Assembly: GCF_003399635.1 (NCBI RefSeq)
Contig: NZ_NBXB01000016.1
Location: forward strand, 1 to 64,000
DNA: 64,000 nt
Source: Subtercola boreus
GTDB lineage: Bacteria; Actinomycetota; Actinomycetes; Actinomycetales; Microbacteriaceae
Direction: 5' to 3'
Both the position numbers and the translations under genes were made by a program. Numbering within the stretch: the stretch's first letter is position 1; each line of letters starts with the position of its first letter. The notes beneath the pieces are model-generated. The model saw only the letters and a program-made list of their open reading frames with translations. It did no database searches and was not told the DNA's origin. This document shows positions 27,986 through 36,682 of the stretch, piece after piece.

Positions 27986-29623
27986 ATGACAGCAACACTC
28001 GTCGCCAAGGGCCTCTCCGGCGGCCACGGCCACCGCACCCTCTTCTCCGGGCTCGACCTGACCGTCGCTCCCGGCGATGTCGTCGGTCTGACGGGGGCGA
28101 ACGGTGCCGGCAAGACCACGTTGCTGCGCCTGCTCGCCGGAGTGGATGCTCCACTCGCCGGTGCCGTCTCCCTCGCTCCGGCGGACGCCTTCGTCGGCTG
28201 GCTGCCCCAGGAGCACGAGCGCATCCCGGGCGAGAGCATCACCGAATACATCGGCCGGCGCACCGGTTCGACCGCGGCGACACTCGAAATGGAGCGCACC
28301 TCGGAGATGCTCGGGTCGGGTGACGCCGCCGATGCCGACGCGTACTCCGTCGCGCTCGACCGGTGGCTGGCGAGCGGCGCCGCCGATCTGGATGACCGGA
28401 TCCCCGCCACCCTGGCCGAACTCGGTCTCGGGCTCGACGTGACCCTGCCCATGACCGGTCTCTCGGGCGGGCAGGCCGCCCGGGTGGCGCTCGCCGCGCT
28501 GCTGCTCTCGCGTTTCGATCTCGTGCTGCTCGATGAGCCCACGAACGATCTCGACCTCGACGGGCTCGCCCGTCTCGAGAGCTTCGTGAAGGGGCTGCGC
28601 GGGGGAGTGGTGCTGGTCTCGCACGACCGCGAGTTCCTGGCGCGCTGCGTGACGACCGTCGTGGAGCTCGATCTGGCCCAGAACAGCATCTCCGTGTACA
28701 ACGGCGGGTACGAGTCCTTCCTGGAGGAGCGCACGACGGCCCGTCGCCACGCCCGCGAGGAGTACGACGAATTCGCAGCCAAGAAGGCCGACCTCGTGGG
28801 TCGCGCCCGCACGCAGCGCGAATGGTCGTCTCAGGGTGTGCGGAACGCCATGAAGAAGTCGCCCGACAACGACAAGATCAGACGGAAGGCCGCCGCGGAG
28901 TCGAGCGAGAAGCAGGCGCAGAAGGTGCGTCAGATGGAGAGCCGCATCGCGCGTCTCGACGAGGTCGACGAACCGCGCAAGGAATGGCAGCTGCAGTTCA
29001 CCATCGGGCAGGCGCCGCGCTCGAGCGCCGTCGTGTCGACGCTCAGCGCTGCCGTCGCCTCGCAGGGATCGTTCACGCTCGGCCCCGTCTCGCTGCAGGT
29101 CGACGGCGGCGATCGGATCGGCATCACGGGCCCGAACGGTGCCGGAAAGTCGACGCTGCTACGCCTGCTGCTCGGCACCCAGGCGCCGTCGTCGGGATCG
29201 GCATCGCTCGGCCGGAGCGTCGCCGTCGGGGAGATCGACCAGGCCCGGGCGCAGTTGGCGGGTGCGACAGTGCTCTTCGAGGTGGTCAGCCAGGCCGTGC
29301 CCGACATGCCGCTCGCCGAGGTGCGCACCCTGCTCGCCAAGTTCGGGCTGAAGGCCGACCACGTCGACCGGCCCGTCGACTCCCTGTCGCCCGGTGAGCG
29401 CACCCGTGCGGCCCTGGCGCTGCTGCAGGCCCGCGGGGTCAACCTGCTGGTTCTGGATGAGCCCACGAACCACCTCGACCTGCCGGCCATCGAGCAACTC
29501 GAGCAGGCACTCGACGCCTACGAGGGAACGCTTCTGCTCGTCACCCACGACCGCCGCATGCTCGAGACGGTGACGCTGAACCGCCAGTTGCGTGTGGAAG
29601 CGGGGCAGGTGAGCGAGCTGTGA
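27986..29623 (+). CDS. ABC-F family ATPase
   Basis: A 545-residue soluble protein with two ABC domains and no membrane part. Domain 1 has GANGAGKTT near residue 39, LSGGQAAR and LLDEPTNDLDL. Domain 2 has GPNGAGKST near 383, LSPGERTR (a degenerate signature) and LDEPTNHLDLP. The charged linker (residues about 250-330) is the arm that reaches into the ribosomal E site. ABC-F proteins rescue or protect ribosomes; this is not EttA, which is encoded separately at 51.4 kb, and its subfamily is uncertain. CAGACT ends 6 bases before the ATG. Its stop overlaps the DUF1697 start (GTGA). Confidence 0.88.
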   Translation: MTATLVAKGLSGGHGHRTLFSGLDLTVAPGDVVGLTGANGAGKTTLLRLLAGVDAPLAGAVSLAPADAFVGWLPQEHERIPGESITEYIGRRTGSTAATLEMERTSEMLGSGDAADADAYSVALDRWLASGAADLDDRIPATLAELGLGLDVTLPMTGLSGGQAARVALAALLLSRFDLVLLDEPTNDLDLDGLARLESFVKGLRGGVVLVSHDREFLARCVTTVVELDLAQNSISVYNGGYESFLEERTTARRHAREEYDEFAAKKADLVGRARTQREWSSQGVRNAMKKSPDNDKIRRKAAAESSEKQAQKVRQMESRIARLDEVDEPRKEWQLQFTIGQAPRSSAVVSTLSAAVASQGSFTLGPVSLQVDGGDRIGITGPNGAGKSTLLRLLLGTQAPSSGSASLGRSVAVGEIDQARAQLAGATVLFEVVSQAVPDMPLAEVRTLLAKFGLKADHVDRPVDSLSPGERTRAALALLQARGVNLLVLDEPTNHLDLPAIEQLEQALDAYEGTLLLVTHDRRMLETVTLNRQLRVEAGQVSEL

Positions 29624-30381
29624 GCGCGTCCGGCCCTGCCGCTGCGGAAGCGGGCGTGGCTGCGGCCGATCCGCAGCACTACGTCGGGCTGGTGCGCGGT
29701 ATCAACGTCGGTGGCAACAACCGCATCACGATGGCCGATTTCCGCGCAGTCTTCGAGGGTCTCGGTTACATGGAGGTCGCGACACTCCTGCAGAGCGGCA
29801 ACGTGGTCTTCGCCGCGGCCCGCCCTCTCGTTCTGGCGGATGTCGCTGCCATCGAGGCCGCCTTCGCCGCCGCCGCAGGTTTTCGCGCGGGCTTCGTCGT
29901 GCTGTCGGCCGCGCATTTCCTCTCCGTGCTCGACGCGAACCCGCTCCTCGCCGTCGGCACAGACCTCTCGCGGCTCGTCGTCACGTTCCTGCCGCAGGCT
30001 CCGGATCCCGCCCCGGTGCCTCCCGCCCCGACGGCCGCTGCTGCCGCGCCGTCCGCCGCCGCACCGACCGGCCCCCCGGCCCAGGATGCTGCCCAGCCGG
30101 TCGCCGCAGCCACCCCCGCCCTGCCAGCCACCGCAGCTGCGGCGCCGGTGGCAGTTTCCCCGCCGGTCGTGGGCACCGCGATCGAGCTCCCCGACCCGGC
30201 ATCCATCCTCCCCGAGGTCTTTGCCGCGGGCCCCCATGCGGTCTACTCCTGGCATCCCGACGGCATCTCGAACAGCCGTGTGCCCGCCACCTTCTGGAAG
30301 CGGCTCGGCCCCGTCTACACCGCCCGCAACGTCAACACCGCGAACAAGCTCGCGGCCCTCCTCCGCGCCCGCGCCACCTGA
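29620..30381 (+). CDS. DUF1697 protein interrupted by an Ala/Pro-rich insert
   Basis: A 253-residue protein. The DUF1697 fold starts at HYVGLVRGINVGGNNRITMA and runs through LLQSGNVVFAA to FLPQ near residue 125. About 65 residues of nearly pure Ala/Pro/Thr follow, and the fold resumes with EVFAAGPHAVYSWHPDG and ends in the conserved ARNVNTANKLAALLRA. The usual family length is about 180. The insert sits in a loop, so activity may survive; the function of the family is unknown. Its GTG start is coupled to the ABC-F stop. Confidence 0.82.
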   Translation: MSASGPAAAEAGVAAADPQHYVGLVRGINVGGNNRITMADFRAVFEGLGYMEVATLLQSGNVVFAAARPLVLADVAAIEAAFAAAAGFRAGFVVLSAAHFLSVLDANPLLAVGTDLSRLVVTFLPQAPDPAPVPPAPTAAAAAPSAAAPTGPPAQDAAQPVAAATPALPATAAAAPVAVSPPVVGTAIELPDPASILPEVFAAGPHAVYSWHPDGISNSRVPATFWKRLGPVYTARNVNTANKLAALLRARAT

Positions 30382-30459
30382 CCTCCCCCTCCCCTCCCCG
30401 CGCGAATTCGCCTCGCCTACCCGCCCTGCGCACCCGCTTCGTCGGATTCCGCCACCACC

Positions 30460-30499
30460 TGTCGCTTCCGCGGCTGCGCGCGCATGCGCTGAAGCAACA
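30460..30499. repeat. Intergenic palindrome, family A copy 2
   Basis: TGTCGCTTCCGCG (30460-30472) pairs imperfectly with CGCTGAAGCAACA (30487-30499), followed by AACAGG. Left arm and flank match the copy at 23196-23235. Confidence 0.8.
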
Positions 30500-30556
30500 A
30501 ACAGGGGCGGATGTGGGAGGGAAGGCTCGGTGGGGGCGGGTGTCGGGGGTGGCGCT

Positions 30557-30562
30557 TAGGCT
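30557..30562 (+). promoter_or_regulatory. -10 element of dinB (leaderless)
   Basis: TAGGCT followed by 6 bases and the GTG at 30569. Confidence 0.55.
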
Positions 30563-30568
30563 GGTGGG

Positions 30569-31960
30569 GTGAGCGAAGCGAAGCGGGCGGCGGGGTGGGA
30601 GTCCCGGCCGATTCCGTCGCGCACGCCGATTCCTGAGCGCACACCCACCCCGGGCAGCTCGAAGGCGCCGGGCGAGGACCGCGCAGCATCCGGAGCCATG
30701 CCGAGCGCGGGGGAGCACATCTTCGGGGGCGGCCCCGACGACGGCACGTCGACAATGCTGCACATCGACATGGATGCGTTCTTCGCCTCGGTGGAGCTCC
30801 TCGAGCATCCGGAACTCCGCGGCCTGCCCGTGATCATCGGCGGTGCGGGCGGTCGGGGCGTCGTGACCAGTGCCACCTACGAGGCGCGGCGGTTCGGGGT
30901 GCACTCCGCCATGCCCACGGCCCGTGCCCTGCAGCTCTGCCCGAAGGCCATCGTGCTGCCGAGCCACCACGAGAAGTACCGGCACTATTCGGCACAGGTG
31001 ATGAACGTCTTCCGCGACGTCACGCCGCTCGTCGAACCGCTGAGCATCGACGAAGCGTTTCTCGACGTGGCGGGCGCCCGACGCCTGCTCGGGTCGCCGT
31101 CTGCGATCGGTGCCGCCGTGCGGGAGCGCGTCTACGCCGAGACGGGGCTCACCTGCTCCGTCGGTGCCGCGTCGACGAAGTTCATCGCCAAGATGGCGTC
31201 GGGCAGGGCGAAGCCCGACGGGATGCTCGTGGTGCCCGCAGCGCAGTCGCTCGCGTTTTTGCATCCGTTGCCTGTCGGCGCCCTGTGGGGTGTCGGCGCG
31301 AGCACGGCCGAGGCGCTCACCCGGCTCGGAATCCGCACGGTCGGCGACCTCGCCGTCACCCCGCTGCAGACGCTCGTCTCGCGGGTCGGTGAGGCGTCAG
31401 GCCATAAGCTCCACAGTCTGGCGAACGGTCACGATCGGCGCTCGGTGGTGACCGAACGGGTGGAGAAGAGCATCGGCCACGAGATGACGTTCGAGTTCGA
31501 CCTGTCGGATCCGCGCCAGCTCCGCCTCGAACTGCTGCGCCTCTCCGACCAGGTCGCGGTGCGGCTCAGGCGCGCCGGCCTCGCGGCGAAGACCGTGGCA
31601 CTGAAGGTGCGGTTCAGCGATTTCTCGACGATCTCGCGCTCCCGCACGCTCACCGAGCCGACCGATCTCGCCCAGACCATCTCCGACGCGGCGCGCGACC
31701 TCTTCGACCATGTCGGACTCGACCAGCGCGTGCGCCTGATCGGCGTGCGGGCCGAGAACCTCGTCGAGGCGCACGAGACCGTGCACCAGCCCTCGCTCTG
31801 GGAGGACGAGTCGGCGGCCCCGTCGAGCTGGCGCGACGCGGAGGTCACGGTCGACCGTGTCGCCGCGAAGTTCGGCCGCGACATCCTGAAGCGCGCCTCA
31901 CTCGTCGAGCCGGGCCCCCGCGAGCGCCGCCGCCCCGACCGCCCCGCTCCGCCCGCCTAG
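30569..31960 (+). CDS. dinB: DNA polymerase IV (Y family)
   Basis: A 463-residue translesion polymerase. The palm carries the metal-binding Asp in LHIDMDAFFASVE near residue 66 and SIDEAFLDV near 158. The little-finger domain occupies residues about 300-420. A disordered Pro/Ser-rich head of about 60 residues precedes the polymerase core. Being predicted leaderless from TAGGCT, no LexA box is visible in the 187-base upstream gap, so SOS control is not supported by the sequence. The C-terminus lacks an obvious QLxLF-type beta-clamp motif, though LWEDE near residue 411 lies in a typical clamp-binding neighbourhood. Confidence 0.94.
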   Translation: MSEAKRAAGWESRPIPSRTPIPERTPTPGSSKAPGEDRAASGAMPSAGEHIFGGGPDDGTSTMLHIDMDAFFASVELLEHPELRGLPVIIGGAGGRGVVTSATYEARRFGVHSAMPTARALQLCPKAIVLPSHHEKYRHYSAQVMNVFRDVTPLVEPLSIDEAFLDVAGARRLLGSPSAIGAAVRERVYAETGLTCSVGAASTKFIAKMASGRAKPDGMLVVPAAQSLAFLHPLPVGALWGVGASTAEALTRLGIRTVGDLAVTPLQTLVSRVGEASGHKLHSLANGHDRRSVVTERVEKSIGHEMTFEFDLSDPRQLRLELLRLSDQVAVRLRRAGLAAKTVALKVRFSDFSTISRSRTLTEPTDLAQTISDAARDLFDHVGLDQRVRLIGVRAENLVEAHETVHQPSLWEDESAAPSSWRDAEVTVDRVAAKFGRDILKRASLVEPGPRERRRPDRPAPPA

Positions 31961-32000
31961 CCCCCCTCCACCCCTATCCGATCCGACCCGATCCGCGGCC

Positions 32001-32056
32001 CAAGGGTCGCATATCGTCATACGAATTCCCGCTTGGCGCGCTATGGGTCCCTTCGG
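32001..32056. repeat. Intergenic palindrome, family B copy 2
   Basis: CAAGGGTCGCATA (32001-32013) pairs imperfectly with TATGGGTCCCTTCG (32042-32055). Read on the reverse strand it begins CGAAGGGACCCATAGCGC, close to the arm of the element at 45929. It separates the convergent genes dinB and treZ. Confidence 0.6.
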
Positions 32057-32109
32057 GACGGCTGGGCGGGAGGGCTGGGCGGGAGGGTGGGGTGGCCGGG
32101 TGGGTGGGG

Positions 32110-34191
32110 TCAGGGGCGGCGGTAGACGGTTGCCGAGTGGGCGGGGAGGGTACCGAGCGGCGGGCGGGTGGATGTCGCGGGGCGGGCGTCTGCGAGCACG
32201 TCCGCGGTCGCGAGCAGCAGTTCTCCCGCGGCAGCGCCGGCGTCGATCGTCGCCGCGTCGACGGGGGCGTCCGCGAAGTTGATCAGGATGCTGATGTCAC
32301 CACGGCGGAGTTCGAACCAGCGCGCTGCCTCGTCGAATCGTACCGACACCTGCGTGAAGCGGGGGTCGGTGAACTCGGGGGCCTCCCGGCGGAGCACCGC
32401 CAGTTCGCGGTACAGGCGCAGGAGCTTCGTGTGCCGCGTCTCGCCCGAGCCCGAGCCCGAGCCCGAGCTCGCACCCGCGCCACCCTCCGCCTCGCGCCAG
32501 TCGAGCTTCGAGTTCTCGAACGTCGACAACTCCTGCGGGTCGGGCACCGACGCCTCGTCCCAGCCCATCTTCGCGAACTCCGCGATCCGCCCCTTGGCGG
32601 TCGCCTCGCCGAGCTCTGGTTCCGGATGCGACGTGAAGAACTGCCACGGAGTCGAGGCCGCCCACTCCTCACCCATGAACAGCATCGGGGTGAACGGCCC
32701 GAGCAGCGTCAGCACCGCGGCGATCGCGAGCTGGCCATCCGTCAGCGAGGCGGTGAGCCGGTCGCCGGTCGCCCGGTTTCCGATCTGGTCGTGGTTCTGG
32801 TTCGCCACCACGAGTCGCCACGAAGAGGTGTGGTCGGTGTCGATCGGCTTGCCGTGGTTCTTCTCGCGGAACGACGAGTACGTTCCGTTGTGGAAGAACC
32901 CCTCGGTCAGCACCTTGCCGAGCGCCGCGAGCGAATCGAAGTCCTCGTAGTAGCCGGTCGTCTCGCGGGTGAGCGCAACATGCACCGCGTGGTGGAAGTC
33001 GTCGCTCCACTGCCCGGTCAGCCCGTACCCGGCGCTCTCCCGCGGGGTGAACATCACGGGGTCGTTCAGGTCGCTCTCGGCGATGAGGGTGAGGGGCCTG
33101 CCGAGGAACGACGAGAGGGCATCCACCTCGGTCGACAGCTCGGCGAGCAGGTGCGGGTCGGATGAGTCGTGCAGGGCGTGCACGGCATCGAGCCGCAGCC
33201 CGTCGACGTGGTAGTCGTTCAGCCACATCAGCGCGTTGTCGATGATGTAGCGGCGCACCTCGGCGGAGTCCGGTCCGTCGAGGTTGATCGCCGAGCCCCA
33301 GGTGTTCGCGGCGGCATCGTTCAGGTAGGGACCGTACAGCGGCAGATAGTTGCCGCTCGGCCCGAGGTGGTTGTAGACGACGTCCTGGATGACGCCGAGA
33401 CCTGCCGAATGGCAGGCATCCACGAATCGCTGGTATCCCTCCGGCCCGCCGTAGAGCTCGTGCACGGCGAACCAGAGCACACCGTCGTAGCCCCAGTTGT
33501 GCGTGCCGTTGAACGCATTCACGGGAAGCAGCTCGACGAAGTCGACCCCGATCGACACGAGGTGGTCGAGCTTCTCGATCGCTGCATCCAGGGTTCCCGA
33601 CGGCGTGAAGGTGCCGAGGTGCAGCTCATAGATCTCGCCACCCGCGAGCTGTCGGCCCTTCCAGGCCTGGTCGTGCCAGGTGAACGTGGTGGGGTCGTAG
33701 CTGCGCGAGAGCCCGTGCACGCCAGCGGGCTGGCGCCGGGAACGCGGATCGGGCAGCACCTGCTCATCTCCGACGCTCGGCGCCACCGCGTCGTACACGG
33801 GGCCGGGACCACCCGCGTCGGCGTAGGAGTCGCCGTCATCGTCTGGAGCATTGTCGGAGTCGGCCGGAACCACGACGTAGCCGTAGTCGGCCTCGATGAA
33901 GCCGTCGAGTCCGGGCGCCGTCCACCAGCCGTCGCCACGCGGCTCCATCGGAACGGAGCGGAGCGACCCATCGGAGCCAGAGCCGGCGCCGGCACCCGCG
34001 GCGCCAGCATCAGCGCCAGCACCCGCAGCACCCGCACCCGCAGCATCCACGTCCGTCGTGGCCGGGTCGGCGCTCGCCGCCGCTGTGGCCGCCGCCAGGT
34101 CGACCGCCTCGTCCGAAGCCGCCACCTCCCGCAACCGCAACGTCACCGCTGACGCCCGCGGCGCCCACACATCGAACTGTTTAATCGTCAT
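32110..34191 (-). CDS. treZ: Malto-oligosyltrehalose trehalohydrolase
   Basis: Releases free trehalose from maltooligosyl-trehalose, the last step of the TreX-TreY-TreZ route. The 693-residue GH13 enzyme has an N-terminal beta-sandwich, the barrel with the nucleophile Asp in [11 protein letters not shown] and the acid Glu in LIAESDLND, and a C-terminal beta domain. Residues about 30-75 are an Ala/Gly/Asp-rich insert in the N-terminal domain, making it longer than the usual 580-600. GGAGCG precedes the ATG. It is the last gene of the tre operon, 12 bases after treY. Confidence 0.94.
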   Translation of the reverse strand: MTIKQFDVWAPRASAVTLRLREVAASDEAVDLAAATAAASADPATTDVDAAGAGAAGAGADAGAAGAGAGSGSDGSLRSVPMEPRGDGWWTAPGLDGFIEADYGYVVVPADSDNAPDDDGDSYADAGGPGPVYDAVAPSVGDEQVLPDPRSRRQPAGVHGLSRSYDPTTFTWHDQAWKGRQLAGGEIYELHLGTFTPSGTLDAAIEKLDHLVSIGVDFVELLPVNAFNGTHNWGYDGVLWFAVHELYGGPEGYQRFVDACHSAGLGVIQDVVYNHLGPSGNYLPLYGPYLNDAAANTWGSAINLDGPDSAEVRRYIIDNALMWLNDYHVDGLRLDAVHALHDSSDPHLLAELSTEVDALSSFLGRPLTLIAESDLNDPVMFTPRESAGYGLTGQWSDDFHHAVHVALTRETTGYYEDFDSLAALGKVLTEGFFHNGTYSSFREKNHGKPIDTDHTSSWRLVVANQNHDQIGNRATGDRLTASLTDGQLAIAAVLTLLGPFTPMLFMGEEWAASTPWQFFTSHPEPELGEATAKGRIAEFAKMGWDEASVPDPQELSTFENSKLDWREAEGGAGASSGSGSGSGETRHTKLLRLYRELAVLRREAPEFTDPRFTQVSVRFDEAARWFELRRGDISILINFADAPVDAATIDAGAAAGELLLATADVLADARPATSTRPPLGTLPAHSATVYRRP

Positions 34192-34203
34192 CTCGTGTCG
34201 CTC

Positions 34204-36615
34204 CTACGCTTCGGGTGCCGGCACGAGCAACGCAACCGGGTATTCATCGAGCAGCTCTGACAGCATCACGCGCGAGCCGTCGAACGACCGCCCGGTGATC
34301 ACATCCACGACGCGCTCGGAGTCGAGGTCGAGGCACGTGTCGCCCCAGCCTCCGGCGGCAGCGAGGCCGACCGGCAGTCGAGTCGCGACGGTGACGGCTG
34401 AGTCCCGGTCGAAAGCGATGACATGAACCGAAGCCGACCCGGAAGCCGCGAGGGGACGATAGCCCTGGAAGAACCCCGGCCGATCCCGCTTCAGCCGGAG
34501 CGCCCGCGAGGTGACGAGCAGTTTCGCCGCACCCGTCGCATCGATCGCGGGTCGGAACCCGCCGTCGAGGGACGCCAGCAGAGTCCGCCGCTTCGCATAG
34601 TCGACGGGTCGCCGGTTGTCGGGATCGACCAGCGACGTCTCCCAGAGCTCGCTGCCCTGGTACACGTCGGGCGAGCCGGGGGCGGTGAGCTGCAGCAACT
34701 TCAGCGAGAGCGAGTTCGACCAGCCGGGCTGCTCCACCTTCGCGATGAAGGCCGACAGCACGCCAGCGACGGGAGGGTTGTCGAACACACTGTCGATGAG
34801 CGCGTGCATCTTCTCTTCGAAAGCGTCGTTCACGTCGAGCCAGCCGGTCGAGTCGCCAGCCTCGCGCGACGCCTTCTCGGCATAGGCGTGCAGGCGCTCC
34901 CGTGAGGCCGGCCACGCACCGACGATCGCCTGCCAGAGCAGGTTCTCGAGCTGCGCGTCGCCGAGCGGTGCGAGCGTGCGCAGCTGCTGCAGAGTGGATG
35001 CCCATTCCGCTGGCAGCTCGGAGATCACACTGATGCGCGCCCGGGTGTCCTCACCGCGCTTGGTGTCGTGTGTCGACAGGGTGGTCATGGCGTTCGGGTA
35101 GCCCCGCAGGCGTGTCACCTGCCGTTTGTGGAACTCGGCCACATCGACCGCGAACTCACCCGGATCGGCCCCGACCTCGTTCAGCGACGTGAGCCGGTTG
35201 TAGCGGTAGAACGCCGTGTCCTCGACACCCTTCGCCATCACCATCCCGGAGGTCTGCTGGAAGCGCTTCGCGGCCTCATTCGAGGCATCCGAGAGCGCCG
35301 GAAGGATCGCCTCGATCGTGGCAGCGAGCTCGGGCCGGTGCGACACGGCGAGGGCCGCGGCGGCTTCGAGCTGGTCGAGGCCGAGCGGCAGGTAGGAACG
35401 GTACACCGGGAAGCAGGTGAGCAGCTCGGCGATCGCGTCGGCGACGGAATCGTCGTGGGCGTCGATTCCGGATGCGCCCGGCCCCGAGGCGCCGGGCCCT
35501 GCCGCGCCGCCCGCGAGGGCACCCGCATCGCCGTCGAGCGCCCCGCTCGCCACGAGGTCGCGCTGGATGCGCAGCACCTCCGAGCGGAGGATGCCGTCGG
35601 CGATGCCCCGCTTGGTGGTGTGGATGAGCGACTCGAACGACGACGGAACGGGCCGGTCATCCGTGGCCGAAGCCTCATCGAGAGCATCCAGAGCCGCCTG
35701 CCCGGCCGGGTCGACGAGCACCCGGTCGAAGTCGGCCAGCGCGTCGTACCCGGTCGTGCCCGCCGTGGCCCACGACGACGGCAGCTGCTCGCGCCCCTCG
35801 AGGATCTTCTCGACGAGCACATAGCCGTGCGACGTGAGCGTCGCGAGCCGTTCGAGGTAGCCCTCCGGATCCCGCACGCCGTCGGGGTGGTCGACGCGGA
35901 GCCCGTCGGCGAGCCCCTCGCGGAACCAGCGCGCGATCTCGACGTGCGAGTCGTCAAACACGACGTGCTCCTCGACCCGGATGCCCGCCAGCGAGTTCAC
36001 GGCGAAGAAGCGTCGGTAGTTGAGCTTGTCGTCGGCGCGCCGCCAGTCCATCAGCTCATAGTTCTGGCGGGCGAGAACCTCCGTGGGGGTGCCCGCCGTG
36101 GCGGTGCCCGGAGCGATCGGGTACGCGTTGTCGTAGTAGTGCAGCTCGTCGCCGACGATCTCGAGGCCCTCGATCTCCTCACCCGCGACCGGTGCCGAGC
36201 CGAGCACGGGGATCCGCACCTTGCCGCCGCCGAACGACCAGTCGACGTCGAAGTACGACGCGAAGGCCGACGAACGACCGTGTTTCAGCAGATCCCACCA
36301 CCATGCGCTGATCGTCGGCGTCGCGACCCCCACATGGTTGGGCACAATGTCGATGAGCACACCGAGCCCCAGAGCGCGTGCGGCTGCCACCGCGGCATCC
36401 AGACCCGCGGCGCCGCCCCGGTCGGGGTCCACCAGCGAATGGTCGACCACGTCGTAGCCGTGATCGCTCCCCTTCTCCGCCTTCAGGAGCGGGGAGAAAT
36501 AGAGCCAGTCGGCTCCCAGATCGTGGATGTAGTCCGCCGTGGCCGCCGCGTCGTCCAGAGTGAACGACGGGGTGATCTGCAGGCGGTAGGTCGACTTGGG
36601 GGCAGGGACAGGCAT
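34204..36615 (-). CDS. treY: Malto-oligosyltrehalose synthase
   Basis: Turns the reducing end of a maltodextrin into an alpha,alpha-1,1 (trehalose) linkage by intramolecular transglycosylation. The 803-residue GH13 enzyme starts with STYRLQITPSFTLDDA, has LGVLIDIVPNHVG, the catalytic Asp in GLRVDHPDGVRDPEGYL and the acid Glu in YVLVEKILEGREQLP, and ends in the family VYQGSELWE region. The start at 36615 matches the family N-terminus; the frame is open to 36729. It sits between treX and treZ on the same strand. Confidence 0.95.
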   Translation of the reverse strand: MPVPAPKSTYRLQITPSFTLDDAAATADYIHDLGADWLYFSPLLKAEKGSDHGYDVVDHSLVDPDRGGAAGLDAAVAAARALGLGVLIDIVPNHVGVATPTISAWWWDLLKHGRSSAFASYFDVDWSFGGGKVRIPVLGSAPVAGEEIEGLEIVGDELHYYDNAYPIAPGTATAGTPTEVLARQNYELMDWRRADDKLNYRRFFAVNSLAGIRVEEHVVFDDSHVEIARWFREGLADGLRVDHPDGVRDPEGYLERLATLTSHGYVLVEKILEGREQLPSSWATAGTTGYDALADFDRVLVDPAGQAALDALDEASATDDRPVPSSFESLIHTTKRGIADGILRSEVLRIQRDLVASGALDGDAGALAGGAAGPGASGPGASGIDAHDDSVADAIAELLTCFPVYRSYLPLGLDQLEAAAALAVSHRPELAATIEAILPALSDASNEAAKRFQQTSGMVMAKGVEDTAFYRYNRLTSLNEVGADPGEFAVDVAEFHKRQVTRLRGYPNAMTTLSTHDTKRGEDTRARISVISELPAEWASTLQQLRTLAPLGDAQLENLLWQAIVGAWPASRERLHAYAEKASREAGDSTGWLDVNDAFEEKMHALIDSVFDNPPVAGVLSAFIAKVEQPGWSNSLSLKLLQLTAPGSPDVYQGSELWETSLVDPDNRRPVDYAKRRTLLASLDGGFRPAIDATGAAKLLVTSRALRLKRDRPGFFQGYRPLAASGSASVHVIAFDRDSAVTVATRLPVGLAAAGGWGDTCLDLDSERVVDVITGRSFDGSRVMLSELLDEYPVALLVPAPEA

Positions 36616-36682
36616 GGGACTCGTCTCGTGGAGGCCCCGCGGGGAACCCGGCGAACCGGGCACCCGCGGGGTGATGGAGGGG

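Noticed and set aside
30382-30568. LexA box ahead of dinB
   Set aside because: No GAACN4GTTC-like or CGAAC-type palindrome found in the gap; only the family A palindrome and the -10.
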